64,000 nucleotides of DNA. It comes from CAVVST01 sp963750995 (GTDB taxonomy: Bacteria > Acidobacteriota > Vicinamibacteria > Vicinamibacterales > UBA2999). Location: contig CAVVST010000002.1 of the NCBI GenBank assembly GCA_963750995.1, positions 930,001-994,000 of the forward strand, in the 5' to 3' direction. Positions 44,868 through 52,685 of the stretch are shown one piece after another. The notes below the pieces were generated by a model. The model was not told the DNA's origin. It worked only from the letters and a program-made list of their open reading frames with translations, and did not search any database. The position numbers and the translations under genes are program-made. Positions within the stretch are counted from its first letter, which is position 1, and each line of letters starts with the position of its first letter.

Positions 44868-45683
44868 ATGCCCCGTCCCTCCTGGCGGGTTCGTGCGACG
44901 CTGGCGGTGGTGGCCGTCGGCCTCCTGGCGGCCGGTGCCGACGCGCAGTTCCGCGGCCGGTTTGCCCCGCGCCTCGCCACGCCCGAGGACTACGACGGCT
45001 CGTTCCATTTCTGTCGAGGCTGGTTCCGCAGCGGGTTCGGCGGCGACGGCGGCGGCTGGGCCGCCGACTATCCGTGGGCGGATATCAACCTGTCGATACG
45101 TCTCGGCGAAATGACGAAGGCCACCGTCAGCAAGGATTCGACCGGCGATCCCAAGCCGCTGATCATGCGGTTGTCGGACCCGACGATCTACCAGTGCGGC
45201 TTCGTGATGATGACCGAAGTCGGCTCGATCGTGATCGACGAGGCGGAAGCCAAGAACCTGCGCAACTATTTGCTCAAGGGCGGCTTCCTGTGGGTCGACG
45301 ATTTCTGGGGTACCAACGCCTGGAACCACTGGGCGGGACAGATCCGCAAGGTATTTCCGCCGAACGAGTACCCGATTGAGGATCTGCCCCCCGACCACCC
45401 GCTCTTCAACGTGCAGTTCCGGGTGGCCAAGACGCCGCAGATCACCAACATCGGCTTCTGGCTCGGCACCGGCCAGACGTCAGAGCGCGGCAACGACAGC
45501 GCGGTCGTTCATACCCGGGCGATCAGCGATCGCGATGGACGCGTGATGGTGTTGATGACGCACAACACCGACTTCGGCGATTCGTGGGAACGCGAAGCCG
45601 AGGATCCGAGCTTCTTCTACAAGTTCGCCGCCGACGGATATGCGTTCGGGATCAACGTGGTCCTGTACGCGATGACGCATTGA
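44868..45683 (+). CDS. Secreted DUF4159 protein (copy 2)
   Basis: This 271-residue paralogue is transcribed away from copy 1 across a 71-nt gap that must hold both promoters. A signal peptide (AVVAVGLLAAGADAQF) precedes the domain: YPWADINLSIRLGEMTKATV, LLKGGFLWVDDFWGTNAWNH, KTPQITNIGFWLGTGQTSER and MVLMTHNTDFGDSWEREAED. The two copies are closely similar over the C-terminal 190 residues. A GTAG-headed hairpin begins 3 nt after the stop. Function unknown. Confidence 0.8.
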   Translation: MPRPSWRVRATLAVVAVGLLAAGADAQFRGRFAPRLATPEDYDGSFHFCRGWFRSGFGGDGGGWAADYPWADINLSIRLGEMTKATVSKDSTGDPKPLIMRLSDPTIYQCGFVMMTEVGSIVIDEAEAKNLRNYLLKGGFLWVDDFWGTNAWNHWAGQIRKVFPPNEYPIEDLPPDHPLFNVQFRVAKTPQITNIGFWLGTGQTSERGNDSAVVHTRAISDRDGRVMVLMTHNTDFGDSWEREAEDPSFFYKFAADGYAFGINVVLYAMTH

Positions 45684-45686
45684 ACT

Positions 45687-45800
45687 GGTCCGGCTGAAGC
45701 CGGACACTACGCGACGACGACGACGGACGACGGACGACGGACGACGGACGACGGACGACTGCGACTGGCGACTGGCGTAGTGTCCGCCTTCAGGCGGACC
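45687..45800. repeat. Two GTAG hairpins flanking a 7-nt tandem repeat
   Basis: 45687-45710 (minus) GTAGTGTCCGGCTTCAGCCG then GACC follows the DUF4159 gene. 45777-45800 (plus) GTAGTGTCCGCCTTCAGGCG then GACC overlaps the end of the acyl-CoA ligase gene. Between them a GGACGAC-type 7-nt unit repeats about five times (45721-45759). The hairpins face each other with heads inward. Confidence 0.8.
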
Positions 45801-47253
45801 TGAACAGCGCCGCAACGTCCGGCTTCACCACCTTCCCCATCGCATTGCGCGGCAGCGCTTTCACCACGCGCAGGGCACGCGGCACTTTGTAGGGCGCCAG
45901 GTGCTCCTTCGCCCACTGCTGGAGATCCGCGAGCGACAACCCGCCGGCGGCGTCAAGCTCCACGGCCGCCGCGACGCGTTCGCCCCATTCCGGGTCAGCC
46001 AGCCCCACGACCGCGCATTCGGCGATCGCGGGATGCCGGCGCAGCACCTCCTCGATCTCGAGGGCCGATACCTTGAAGCCACCGGTCTTGATGATGTCCA
46101 CGGCTGTGCGGCCGAGCAGCCGGTAGGCGCCGCGCTCGATCACGGCCATATCGCCGGTTCGAAACCACCCATCGCGGAAAGCGGCGCGGGTCTCGTCGGG
46201 CCGTTGCCAATACTCGCCGAATACGCCTGGCCCGCGAACCTCGATCTCTCCGGCGGCGCCTTCCGCCACCTCGTGACCTGATTCATCAACCAGCCGGACA
46301 TCCACTCCCGGCAGCGGCTGGCCCACGACACCGGGCCGTCGTTCACCGCGGAGCGGATTCGACAGCGCCATGCCGATCTCGGTCATGCCGTAGCGCTCGA
46401 GCAGCGTGTGCCCGGTGATGTCGCGCCAGCGCTCCAGTGTCTGCACAGGCAGCGCCGCAGATCCGGACATCATCAACCTGGCGCGGCGCGCCCCCTGCGA
46501 CCACGAACGCTTCACCTCCACCGGAGCCGCGTCCCAGGCCGCAATCAGGCGGTGATACATGGTCGGCACCGCGGTAAACACCGTGACTTCCCCTGACGCC
46601 AGCCGGTGCCAGACCGTCGCGGTATCGAACGCGGCGAGGATTTCGCAGGTCGCAAAGACGGCCAGCGCCGAACCGAGACCGTTGACGATGCCGTGAACGT
46701 GGTGAAGGGGCAGCGCCAGCAGCAGCCGATCCGCCGGCGTCCATTCCCACGCTTCGACGAGCGAGGCGATCTGTGCGCCGATGGTCGCGTGCGTCGTCAC
46801 GACCCCCTTCGGCCGGGCCGTCGTGCCGCTGGTGTAAATGATCATCGCCCTGCGCGGGGCGCCGAGATGCGGCAGCAGGGGCGCCTCCGCCCCGGCCATC
46901 AGCGCGTCTGCCGCCATGAACCGCGTGCCGGCGGCAGCCGCAATCGGGGCAAGGACGGCGGCCGATGACGCGTCCGCCACGACGACCGCGGCGCCCGAAT
47001 CACGAATCACGTATTCGAGCTCGGGCGGTGGATGCGAGACGGCCAGCGGCACGGCCACGCCGCCGGCCCGCCAGATGCCACGCTGGACGGCGACGTACTC
47101 GAAGCCCGGCTGGACGAAGAATGCCACTCGCGCCTGGTCGAGGTCGACGCCGCCGTCGAGCAGCGCGCCGGCGGCGCGTCTCGACGCGCGATCGACGTCG
47201 CCGTAACTGTACGTGCGGCCGTCGGCGACGACCGCAACGCGCGTATCATTCAC
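45790..47253 (-). CDS. Acyl-CoA synthetase, malonyl-CoA synthetase (MatB/ACSF3)-like
   Basis: This 487-residue adenylate-forming enzyme would join an acid, probably malonate or methylmalonate, to CoA using ATP. Motifs: IIYTSGTTARPKGVVTTHA (P-loop), LLALPLHHVHGIVNGL, LLERYGMTEIGMALSNPLRG, GWFRTGDMAVIERGAYRLLG, IIKTGGFKVSALEIEEVLRR, and the catalytic Lys in LPRNAMGKVVKPDV. The TEIGMALSNPL stretch is what points to the MatB/ACSF3 group. The start is GTG 47253, only 2 nt from the divergent bcp start. The TGA stop and last three residues (RSA) are encoded by a GTAG-type hairpin. Confidence 0.82.
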   Translation of the reverse strand: MNDTRVAVVADGRTYSYGDVDRASRRAAGALLDGGVDLDQARVAFFVQPGFEYVAVQRGIWRAGGVAVPLAVSHPPPELEYVIRDSGAAVVVADASSAAVLAPIAAAAGTRFMAADALMAGAEAPLLPHLGAPRRAMIIYTSGTTARPKGVVTTHATIGAQIASLVEAWEWTPADRLLLALPLHHVHGIVNGLGSALAVFATCEILAAFDTATVWHRLASGEVTVFTAVPTMYHRLIAAWDAAPVEVKRSWSQGARRARLMMSGSAALPVQTLERWRDITGHTLLERYGMTEIGMALSNPLRGERRPGVVGQPLPGVDVRLVDESGHEVAEGAAGEIEVRGPGVFGEYWQRPDETRAAFRDGWFRTGDMAVIERGAYRLLGRTAVDIIKTGGFKVSALEIEEVLRRHPAIAECAVVGLADPEWGERVAAAVELDAAGGLSLADLQQWAKEHLAPYKVPRALRVVKALPRNAMGKVVKPDVAALFRSA

Positions 47254-47255
47254 AC

Positions 47256-47717
47256 ATGTCTCTCATCGAACCGGGCAAGAAGGCCCCCACTTTCGCCTTG
47301 AAGGATCAGCACGGCAAGACCCACCGGCTGTCCGACTATGCCGGACGTTCCCTGATTCTCTACTTCTATCCGAAGGACGACACGCCCGGTTGCACAAAGG
47401 AGTCGTGCGATTTCCAGTCGAGCTTGCCGCGGCTGAAGCCGCGAAACGCGGCGGTGCTCGGCGTCAGCATCCTCGACGAACAAAGCAAGGCGAAGTTCGC
47501 GGACAAGTACGGCCTGTCATTCCCCCTGCTCGCCGACGCCGACCACGAAGTGGCGGAGAAGTACGGCGTGTGGCAGGAGAAGAAGAACTACGGAAAGTCC
47601 TACATGGGCATCGTCCGGACGACTTACCTGATCGGACCTGACGGCAAGGTCGTCGAGCGATGGGACAACGTCAAGGTCGATGGTCACGCGGACGCCGTTG
47701 CCGCGGCCCTGCCCTGA
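47256..47717 (+). CDS. bcp: Thioredoxin-dependent peroxiredoxin, Bcp type
   Basis: Bcp-type peroxiredoxins reduce hydroperoxides in the cytosol using thioredoxin. The 153-residue product reads MSLIEPGKKAPTFALKDQHG, has the active-site stretch YFYPKDDTPGCTKESCDFQ with the peroxidatic Cys46 and a resolving-type Cys51 five residues later, and GVSILDEQSKAKFADKYGLS and YGKSYMGIVRTTYLIGPDG. The start ATG 47256 faces the divergent ligase start. The gene ends 1 nt from the convergent PEGA gene stop, with no terminator-like structure seen. Confidence 0.93.
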   Translation: MSLIEPGKKAPTFALKDQHGKTHRLSDYAGRSLILYFYPKDDTPGCTKESCDFQSSLPRLKPRNAAVLGVSILDEQSKAKFADKYGLSFPLLADADHEVAEKYGVWQEKKNYGKSYMGIVRTTYLIGPDGKVVERWDNVKVDGHADAVAAALP

Positions 47718-47718
47718 A

Positions 47719-48498
47719 TCAGTCAGCCGCCGGCGGATCGCCCTTTCGCAGCCGCTCCCTCGCCTTCTCCACGTCGCGGTGAAAGACGAACAGTCGATCG
47801 GCGTTGCCGTCGGGGTCGGTGAAGTTGAACTGCCGGCCCTTCGGCAGCTTCACGTTCAGGTTCTTCTCCAGATAGTCGACCTGGAACGTCTCCAGGTCAA
47901 CCAGCGATGCCGTGAACACGTCGTCGCGATTCGACGTGTCGTAACGCAGTCCCTGCGGCGTGGCGACCAGCCGTCCGCGACATGAACCGATGCGGTGCCG
48001 ATGGATCACGTCCAGCGAGGCGTCGAGGCGCACCTCCCTGAACTTGATCAAGATGTTGCGCTGGCCCGGCGCGACGTCGATAGTTTGCGCATAGCTTTCG
48101 AAACCCGCCGCCGACACGTTGAGCTGGTGGCTGCCCGGGGTTATGTTCTCGGCCACTACAGGCGCTGCGCCGACGAACTGGCGGTCGAGGAATACCTGGG
48201 CACCAGCGACATCGACCTCGATGCGAAGGCGGCCGACGGTTGGAGCCTCTTCGACTGCCGGCGCCGGGGCTTCTTCCGCGGCCGCCTCAGTCACCGGTTT
48301 CGCCGCCGGCCGGAGGGGCCGTTCGCGTGCTACAGACTCGTCGACCGCCACGCGCGGCTTCGGGGCCGCCGCAGCCACCGGAGCGGGCGCCTCAACGGGT
48401 CCGCCGGTTTCGGGAGTTGGAGGCCGCAGGACGACGAACGCCGCTACGGCCACAGCGCCTGCGGCAACGGCCGCGATCACTGCAGCTCGATTGTTCAT
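47719..48498 (-). CDS. Membrane-anchored PEGA-domain protein
   Basis: The 259-residue product starts MNNRAAVIAAVAAGAVAVAA with one membrane helix. A Pro/Ala-rich stretch (about residues 30-90) follows, then a PEGA domain (GRLRIEVDVAGAQVFLDRQF, NITPGSHQLNVSAAGFESYA). The C-terminal region of about 100 residues (IGSCRGRLVATPQGLRYDTS, DVFTASLVDLETFQVDYLEK) resembles parts found in other acidobacterial PEGA proteins but has no assigned role. It is expected to face the periplasm and bind cell-wall or protein partners. The longer frame to 48582 is rejected. Confidence 0.75.
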   Translation of the reverse strand: MNNRAAVIAAVAAGAVAVAAFVVLRPPTPETGGPVEAPAPVAAAAPKPRVAVDESVARERPLRPAAKPVTEAAAEEAPAPAVEEAPTVGRLRIEVDVAGAQVFLDRQFVGAAPVVAENITPGSHQLNVSAAGFESYAQTIDVAPGQRNILIKFREVRLDASLDVIHRHRIGSCRGRLVATPQGLRYDTSNRDDVFTASLVDLETFQVDYLEKNLNVKLPKGRQFNFTDPDGNADRLFVFHRDVEKARERLRKGDPPAAD

Positions 48499-48553
48499 TG
48501 CTCGATTTCCCTCGCGATACCCTGAGCAACGTCGAAGGGCACGGCCGCCAATC

Positions 48554-49057
48554 TTATCCCAGCACCCGCTCGTACACCGCAAGGTCCGCTGCTGAAAAGC
48601 AGCAGAACGTGACGTCGCGGATCGCTGTTCCTTCGACGTGCGCGCGAACCGTGGCCACCGCGAGCGGTGCGGCTTGCTCTATTGGATAACCGTACACCCC
48701 CGTACTGATCGAAGGAAACGCGATCGACCCGAGGTGATGGGCCGCCGCGATCTCGATCGCGCGGCGGTAGCACGACGCCAGCAGGTCGGACTCCCCATTT
48801 TTCCCGCCGTGCCAGACGGGACCGACGGCGTGGATCACACGTTTCGCGGGCAGCCGATACCCGCCCGTGATCTTCGCGTCGCCGGTTGCGCATCCGCCCA
48901 GGCTGCGGCACTCGGCCAGCAGCTGCGGTCCCGCCGCTCGGTGGATGGCGCCATCGACGCCGCCACCGCCCAGCAGCGAGGTATTGGCCGCATTGACAAT
49001 GGCGTCGACCGCGAGGGTCGTGATGTCAGCGTGGAGCGCGCGAATCTCGACTGGCAT
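48554..49057 (-). CDS. Macro domain (ADP-ribose/O-acetyl-ADP-ribose processing) protein
   Basis: The 167-residue single macro domain starts MPVEIRALHADITTLAVDAI. It has the ADP-ribose-binding features VNAANTSLLGGGGVDGAIHR and AAGPQLLAEC, and the second loop SIAFPSISTGVYGYPIEQAA. These are the residues used by O-acetyl-ADP-ribose deacetylases of the YmdB type. ATG 49057 was chosen over 49075 and 49111 because it is the family start; it overlaps the end of the hydrolase-LuxR gene by 32 nt. The likely role is removal of ADP-ribose derivatives or mono-ADP-ribose from macromolecules. Confidence 0.88.
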   Translation of the reverse strand: MPVEIRALHADITTLAVDAIVNAANTSLLGGGGVDGAIHRAAGPQLLAECRSLGGCATGDAKITGGYRLPAKRVIHAVGPVWHGGKNGESDLLASCYRRAIEIAAAHHLGSIAFPSISTGVYGYPIEQAAPLAVATVRAHVEGTAIRDVTFCCFSAADLAVYERVLG

Positions 49058-50132
49058 GCGCAAACCGGTGATCATGCGCGAACACGATCGCCTGCGCCCG
49101 CGTCCACACACCCAGCTTGTCGAAGATGTTGGAGACGTGGTTGCGGACGGTCTTGTCGCTGATTGAGAGCCGCTCGGCGATCCCGGCGTTCCCCAGCCCC
49201 TCGGCGATCAGCGCCAGGATATCGCGCTCGCGCGCCGAGAGCGCGGCAAACGCCGGATCCTCGCCCGCCGCGGGCGAAGCCGTCATCCCCATGAACTCGA
49301 GAATCGCGTCGCAGAACCGCGCCCAGGCCGGTTCATGCGCGAGCAGGATGTGGTTTCTCGAGTCAAGCTCGACGAACTGCGAATTCGGTATGGCCGCGGC
49401 CAGCAGGCGGCCCTGGGACAAAGGGATCGCTGCGTCCTCCCGCGCGTGCAGGATCAGGGTTGGCGCCGCAACCTGAGGTAGCAGATCGACGACGTCGATC
49501 TCGGAACGGCTCCTGAACACGTCGGCTGCGGTGTCGCCGGACGCGGTCTTGAGACAGAGGTCGTTGAACCAGGCGATCTGCTCGTCGGACGCATCCGGGA
49601 CGAAGCGCGAAGTGAAGATCTGGCGGAACACCGGATTGTTGCGGCCCCAGCCGGCCCGCATCAGTTCGGTAATCGAGTCATATACGCGCGCCTCGCCGGG
49701 GTCGTTCCGGCGGGTCCACCCCTGGGCGTAGGCGCCGTACAGGATCAGGCGCGAGACCCGTTCGGGATGGCGAACGGCGTAGCGGACGCACTGCGCCCCA
49801 CCCTGCGAGATGCCGAGCAGCGTGAAGGGCGTTCGACAGTCGGCTGCTTCAATCACCGCTTCCAGATCGGCCAGCTGCCGGTCGAACGACAGATCCGAAG
49901 TGTTCCAGTCGGTCATCCCGCAGCCGCGCTCGTCGTAGCGCACGAACCGGAAGTGTCCGGAAAAGAACTGCATCCAGTGATGCCAGACCGGACTCTCCCA
50001 CTCGTATTCGAGATGGGTCAGCCAGTTCGCCGCCTTGACGATGGTGGGGCCGGCGCCGGCCTCGGCCCACGCCAGCCGGAGACCGTCGCTCGCTCTCAGG
50101 AAACGGATGCGCTGGGAGGACATTTGTCCCAT
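49026..50132 (-). CDS. Alpha/beta-hydrolase fused to LuxR-type helix-turn-helix domain
   Basis: The 368-residue protein has two parts. Residues 1-275 are an alpha/beta-hydrolase: the nucleophile elbow LGISQGGAQCVRYA (Ser), acid LHAREDAAIPLSQG (Asp), and base LDSRNHILLAHEPAW (His) are all present. Residues 295-355 are a LuxR/FixJ-type HTH (LSARERDILALIAEGLGNAG, IAERLSISDKTVRNHVSNIF). Such fusions are probably transcription regulators that sense or hydrolyse an ester, lactone or similar signal. It overlaps the macro domain gene and is divergent from the methyltransferase gene by 100 nt. Confidence 0.88.
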   Translation of the reverse strand: MGQMSSQRIRFLRASDGLRLAWAEAGAGPTIVKAANWLTHLEYEWESPVWHHWMQFFSGHFRFVRYDERGCGMTDWNTSDLSFDRQLADLEAVIEAADCRTPFTLLGISQGGAQCVRYAVRHPERVSRLILYGAYAQGWTRRNDPGEARVYDSITELMRAGWGRNNPVFRQIFTSRFVPDASDEQIAWFNDLCLKTASGDTAADVFRSRSEIDVVDLLPQVAAPTLILHAREDAAIPLSQGRLLAAAIPNSQFVELDSRNHILLAHEPAWARFCDAILEFMGMTASPAAGEDPAFAALSARERDILALIAEGLGNAGIAERLSISDKTVRNHVSNIFDKLGVWTRAQAIVFAHDHRFAHASRDSRAPR

Positions 50133-50231
50133 TGGCTGCCCCGGATTCTAGCTCCGGCGGCAAAAACCGGGACAGAGTTCCCATGGCCGAGTTCACCCCG
50201 CCACCGGAGACTACCTGCGGAGGGGAATGAC

Positions 50232-51041
50232 ATGGCAAAGCGGATTCTGTTCTTCGTGTATGGCGTGGTGTGTTATCTGGCGTTTCTCGGGACCTTCCTG
50301 TACGCCATCGGGTTCATCGGCGGTTTCGCCGTGCCCACCACCCTCGACGGACCGGCGACCGAGCCGTGGCTGCGCGCCCTGGCGATCAACGCGGGACTGC
50401 TGGCGCTCTTTGCTGTCCAGCACAGCGTGATGGCCCGCAAATGGTTCAAGCAGCGGTGGACCCGCATCGTCCCGACGCCGGTCGAGCGATCGACCTACGT
50501 CCTCTTCTCGAGCCTCGCGCTGCTCGTGCTGTTCTGGCAGTGGCGCCCGATGGGCGGCGAGGTGTGGGCGATCGACAGCGGGCCGGCCGCACTCGCGCTG
50601 CGCGGGCTGTTTGCCTTCGGCTGGGGGCTGGTCCTGCTCTCGACGTTCCTGATCGACCACTTCGACCTGTTCGGACTGCGACAGGTCTGGCTCTACCTCA
50701 TCGGCAAGCCGTACAGCGCGAGAAGCTTCGCAACCCCCGGTCCCTACCGGCTGGTCCGTCATCCGCTTTACGTCGGCTGGCTCTTCGCGTTCTGGATGAC
50801 GCCGACGATGACGGCCGCGCACCTGGTGTTCGCGGTGGCGACCAGCGTCTACATCCTGCTCGCGATCCAGTTCGAGGAGCACGACATGGTGCGCGAGTTC
50901 GGCGACACCTACGAGAACTACCGGCGCCGCGTGCCGATGCTGGTGCCGTTCACGGCCGGGGGAGGATCGCAACCGCGCGCAGCGGCGCCCCGCTCCCCCC
51001 TCCAATCTTCATCGGCAGCGCCACAATCGACGCGCCTCTGA
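50232..51041 (+). CDS. NnrU/ICMT-type membrane methyltransferase, MddA-like
   Basis: The 269-residue integral membrane protein has about six helices (LFFVYGVVCYLAFLGTFLYA, LAINAGLLALFAVQHSVMAR, YVLFSSLALLVLFWQWRPMG, FAFGWGLVLLSTFLIDHFDL). The conserved RHPLYVGWLFAFWMTPTMTA and FEEHDMVREFGDTYENYRRR motifs are those of isoprenylcysteine methyltransferase-like enzymes. By resemblance it is closest to methanethiol S-methyltransferase (MddA), which makes dimethyl sulfide from methanethiol and S-adenosylmethionine; this is an inference. It starts at ATG 50232 after AGGGGAATGAC. Its last 30 codons overlap the convergent cyclase gene. Confidence 0.68.
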   Translation: MAKRILFFVYGVVCYLAFLGTFLYAIGFIGGFAVPTTLDGPATEPWLRALAINAGLLALFAVQHSVMARKWFKQRWTRIVPTPVERSTYVLFSSLALLVLFWQWRPMGGEVWAIDSGPAALALRGLFAFGWGLVLLSTFLIDHFDLFGLRQVWLYLIGKPYSARSFATPGPYRLVRHPLYVGWLFAFWMTPTMTAAHLVFAVATSVYILLAIQFEEHDMVREFGDTYENYRRRVPMLVPFTAGGGSQPRAAAPRSPLQSSSAAPQSTRL

Positions 51042-51756
51042 GCGGGAGCCGTTCGAGCGCCGCCAGGTTCTCGAACGCCGGGATGTTGCGTTCGAACAGC
51101 GCGCGATGGGTTTCGTAGAGCGTCGACTGGCCGTAGTCGATGCTGGCGGTGTCGATGCCCACTGCCCTGATCGATCGGTTGGCGATCAACCACTTCGCGG
51201 CATCGTGGTGCAGCCCGGGGAAATGCAGGTCGCGCACGGCGTCGGCGCCGCGCGCGGCCGTGCCAAGGTAGCGGGCGGCATCGGGCCATCGGCGCGAAAA
51301 TCCAGTACGAAAAAGGACGATCGCATCCGCCGGAATCGGTCCCTGCGCGGCTTCCGCCGCCGTGATGTCGTCAACGCCGATCCGGTAGTCGGCATCGGCA
51401 TCAGCCCGGGCAACGACGTCGATCACGACCGCGGCGCCGAAGAACCGCTCGATCGGGATCTGATCGACCGCCTGCGCGCCCTGGGAAAAATGCAGCGGGG
51501 CGTCGAGGTGCGTGCCGCCATGTTCGGCGCTGAAGAAATTGTTCGACGCGTAGTAGTAGCCGCCGGGTGTGATTCCGTCTGCAGTCTTTTCCAGCCTGAA
51601 CGGATCGGATGTCGGCCAGAACACCGTCGTCTGGTCGTAGGTGTGGGAGAGATCGACGAGTTCGCCGGCCGGGAATGCAGCGGGTTCGAGGGCGGGCTGC
51701 GAACAGCCGGCGGCGAGCAGCGCGGCAACGACGACAAGGAGGGCGCGCATCATCAA
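50950..51756 (-). CDS. Lipoprotein cyclase family hydrolase (kynurenine formamidase-like)
   Basis: The 268-residue product has a lipoprotein signal (LLVVVAALLAAGCSQP). The cyclase-family metal site follows (EHGGTHLDAPLHFSQGAQAV), with GELVDLSHTYDQTTVFWPTS and ILFRTGFSRRW-like and VGIDTASIDYG segments, as in kynurenine formamidase and related isatin or cyclic amide hydrolases. Export as a lipoprotein is unusual for the family but occurs in environmental bacteria. Its 3' end overlaps the convergent methyltransferase by 92 nt and its start overlaps the next upstream gene by 4 nt. Confidence 0.8.
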   Translation of the reverse strand: MMMRALLVVVAALLAAGCSQPALEPAAFPAGELVDLSHTYDQTTVFWPTSDPFRLEKTADGITPGGYYYASNNFFSAEHGGTHLDAPLHFSQGAQAVDQIPIERFFGAAVVIDVVARADADADYRIGVDDITAAEAAQGPIPADAIVLFRTGFSRRWPDAARYLGTAARGADAVRDLHFPGLHHDAAKWLIANRSIRAVGIDTASIDYGQSTLYETHRALFERNIPAFENLAALERLPLRGASIVALPMKIGGGSGAPLRAVAILPRP

Positions 51757-51953
51757 CGGCGCCGGCCCGCGGCAATGGCGGCAAGCGAACCGCCGGCAAT
51801 GACACCGCAGGCCAGCATGCCCACAGTGTCAACGAGACGAAGTCCGCGGGAGAAGAGAATGATGCCTGCCAGCGCAGCAATCAGCAAGACAACAGGGATC
51901 CGGCGGCTATCCAATCTGCCATAGAAGATACGCTGCCAGGCCCGATCCGACAA
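51753..51953 (-). CDS. Small two-helix membrane protein, unknown
   Basis: This 66-residue protein has two predicted membrane helices (IPVVLLIAALAGIILF and TVGMLACGVIAGGSLAAIAA) and a basic end (GRRR). It overlaps frdD upstream by 47 nt if ATG 51953 is the start, and its stop overlaps the cyclase start by 4 nt. The tight overlaps support it as a real gene joining the frd and cyclase units. No family was recognised. Confidence 0.5.
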   Translation of the reverse strand: MSDRAWQRIFYGRLDSRRIPVVLLIAALAGIILFSRGLRLVDTVGMLACGVIAGGSLAAIAAGRRR

Positions 51954-52260
51954 CGGCGGCGCCGTACGACGCCACCGCGATGACCTCGTTCAGGTGCTTG
52001 ATCTGCAGACCGTCGTAGAGCGTGTGCCGGAACCGGTGCGCCCAGTGAAAGAGCGACAGCGCGCACAGCGAGAACATGACGAGGCGCATGATCGGGTTCG
52101 CCATCAGCCCGGTTATCTGCTCGTAGGTGGGTGGCGTCACCCACCCGAGCGGAAACGCGATGCCGAACATCAGGATGAGCGCCGGCATCAGCATGCCCGA
52201 GATCATGCCGCCGGCGCTGAACAGCATCCACAGCAGCGGTTCAGGGTGTCGTTTGATCAT
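51907..52260 (-). CDS. frdD: Fumarate reductase membrane anchor subunit D
   Basis: This 117-residue protein has three membrane helices (LWMLFSAGGMISGMLMPALI, MRLVMFSLCALSLFHWAHRF, ASYGAAVVGSGLAAYLLW) and the FrdD-type H-W-H-R-F-R-H segment between helices, where quinone-site residues lie. It starts at ATG 52260, sharing one base with the frdC stop (TGATG). Together with FrdC it anchors the FrdAB heads to the cytoplasmic membrane and binds menaquinol. Confidence 0.85.
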   Translation of the reverse strand: MIKRHPEPLLWMLFSAGGMISGMLMPALILMFGIAFPLGWVTPPTYEQITGLMANPIMRLVMFSLCALSLFHWAHRFRHTLYDGLQIKHLNEVIAVASYGAAVVGSGLAAYLLWQIG

Positions 52261-52685
52261 CACGCCCTCACCAGCAGCCAGATGACGGCGATCGAGGCGC
52301 CGACCCAGGCTGCGTAATGACCGATGAGCACGAGCCGCCCCGGGACTCTCGTGTGCCCAAGATGGACAACCAGCGCCTGTGGGGCGGCATCGAAAAACGT
52401 GATGGCATGGAACACAATCAGCGCGAAGCTGACGACGTTCAGCGTGATCATCCAGGGCGAGGCCGACCAGGCGAGGAACTGCGCGTAGGCGACGGGCCCG
52501 TCGACCACGGCGGCAATCAGCAGCAGGAGGTAGACGGCGAACCACCCGACGAAGAGGCAGGTGCTCTCGCGCAGGATGAACGCGAAATACGACGGTTTCT
52601 CGAGCCACCAGTAGGTCGAAACGTGCCGGCGCAGCCAGCGCGGGTGGTAATCGGTGTAGAGATCACCGTGATGCATTGCCTGCAT
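52260..52685 (-). CDS. frdC: Fumarate reductase membrane anchor subunit C
   Basis: This 141-residue protein has three helices (LFVGWFAVYLLLLIAAVV, MITLNVVSFALIVFHAITFF, VLIGHYAAWVGASIAVIWLL). The N-terminal stretch STYWWLEKPSYFAFILREST is typical of E. coli-like FrdC. The lack of heme-ligating histidine pairs as in type B enzymes points to the type D, heme-free form. ATG 52685 shares one base with the frdB stop (TAATG). Confidence 0.85.
   Translation of the reverse strand: MQAMHHGDLYTDYHPRWLRRHVSTYWWLEKPSYFAFILRESTCLFVGWFAVYLLLLIAAVVDGPVAYAQFLAWSASPWMITLNVVSFALIVFHAITFFDAAPQALVVHLGHTRVPGRLVLIGHYAAWVGASIAVIWLLVRA

Noticed and set aside
45711..45760. Possible CRISPR or minisatellite of biological role
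   Set aside because: It is only about five copies of a 7-nt unit without spacers; recorded as a simple tandem repeat.
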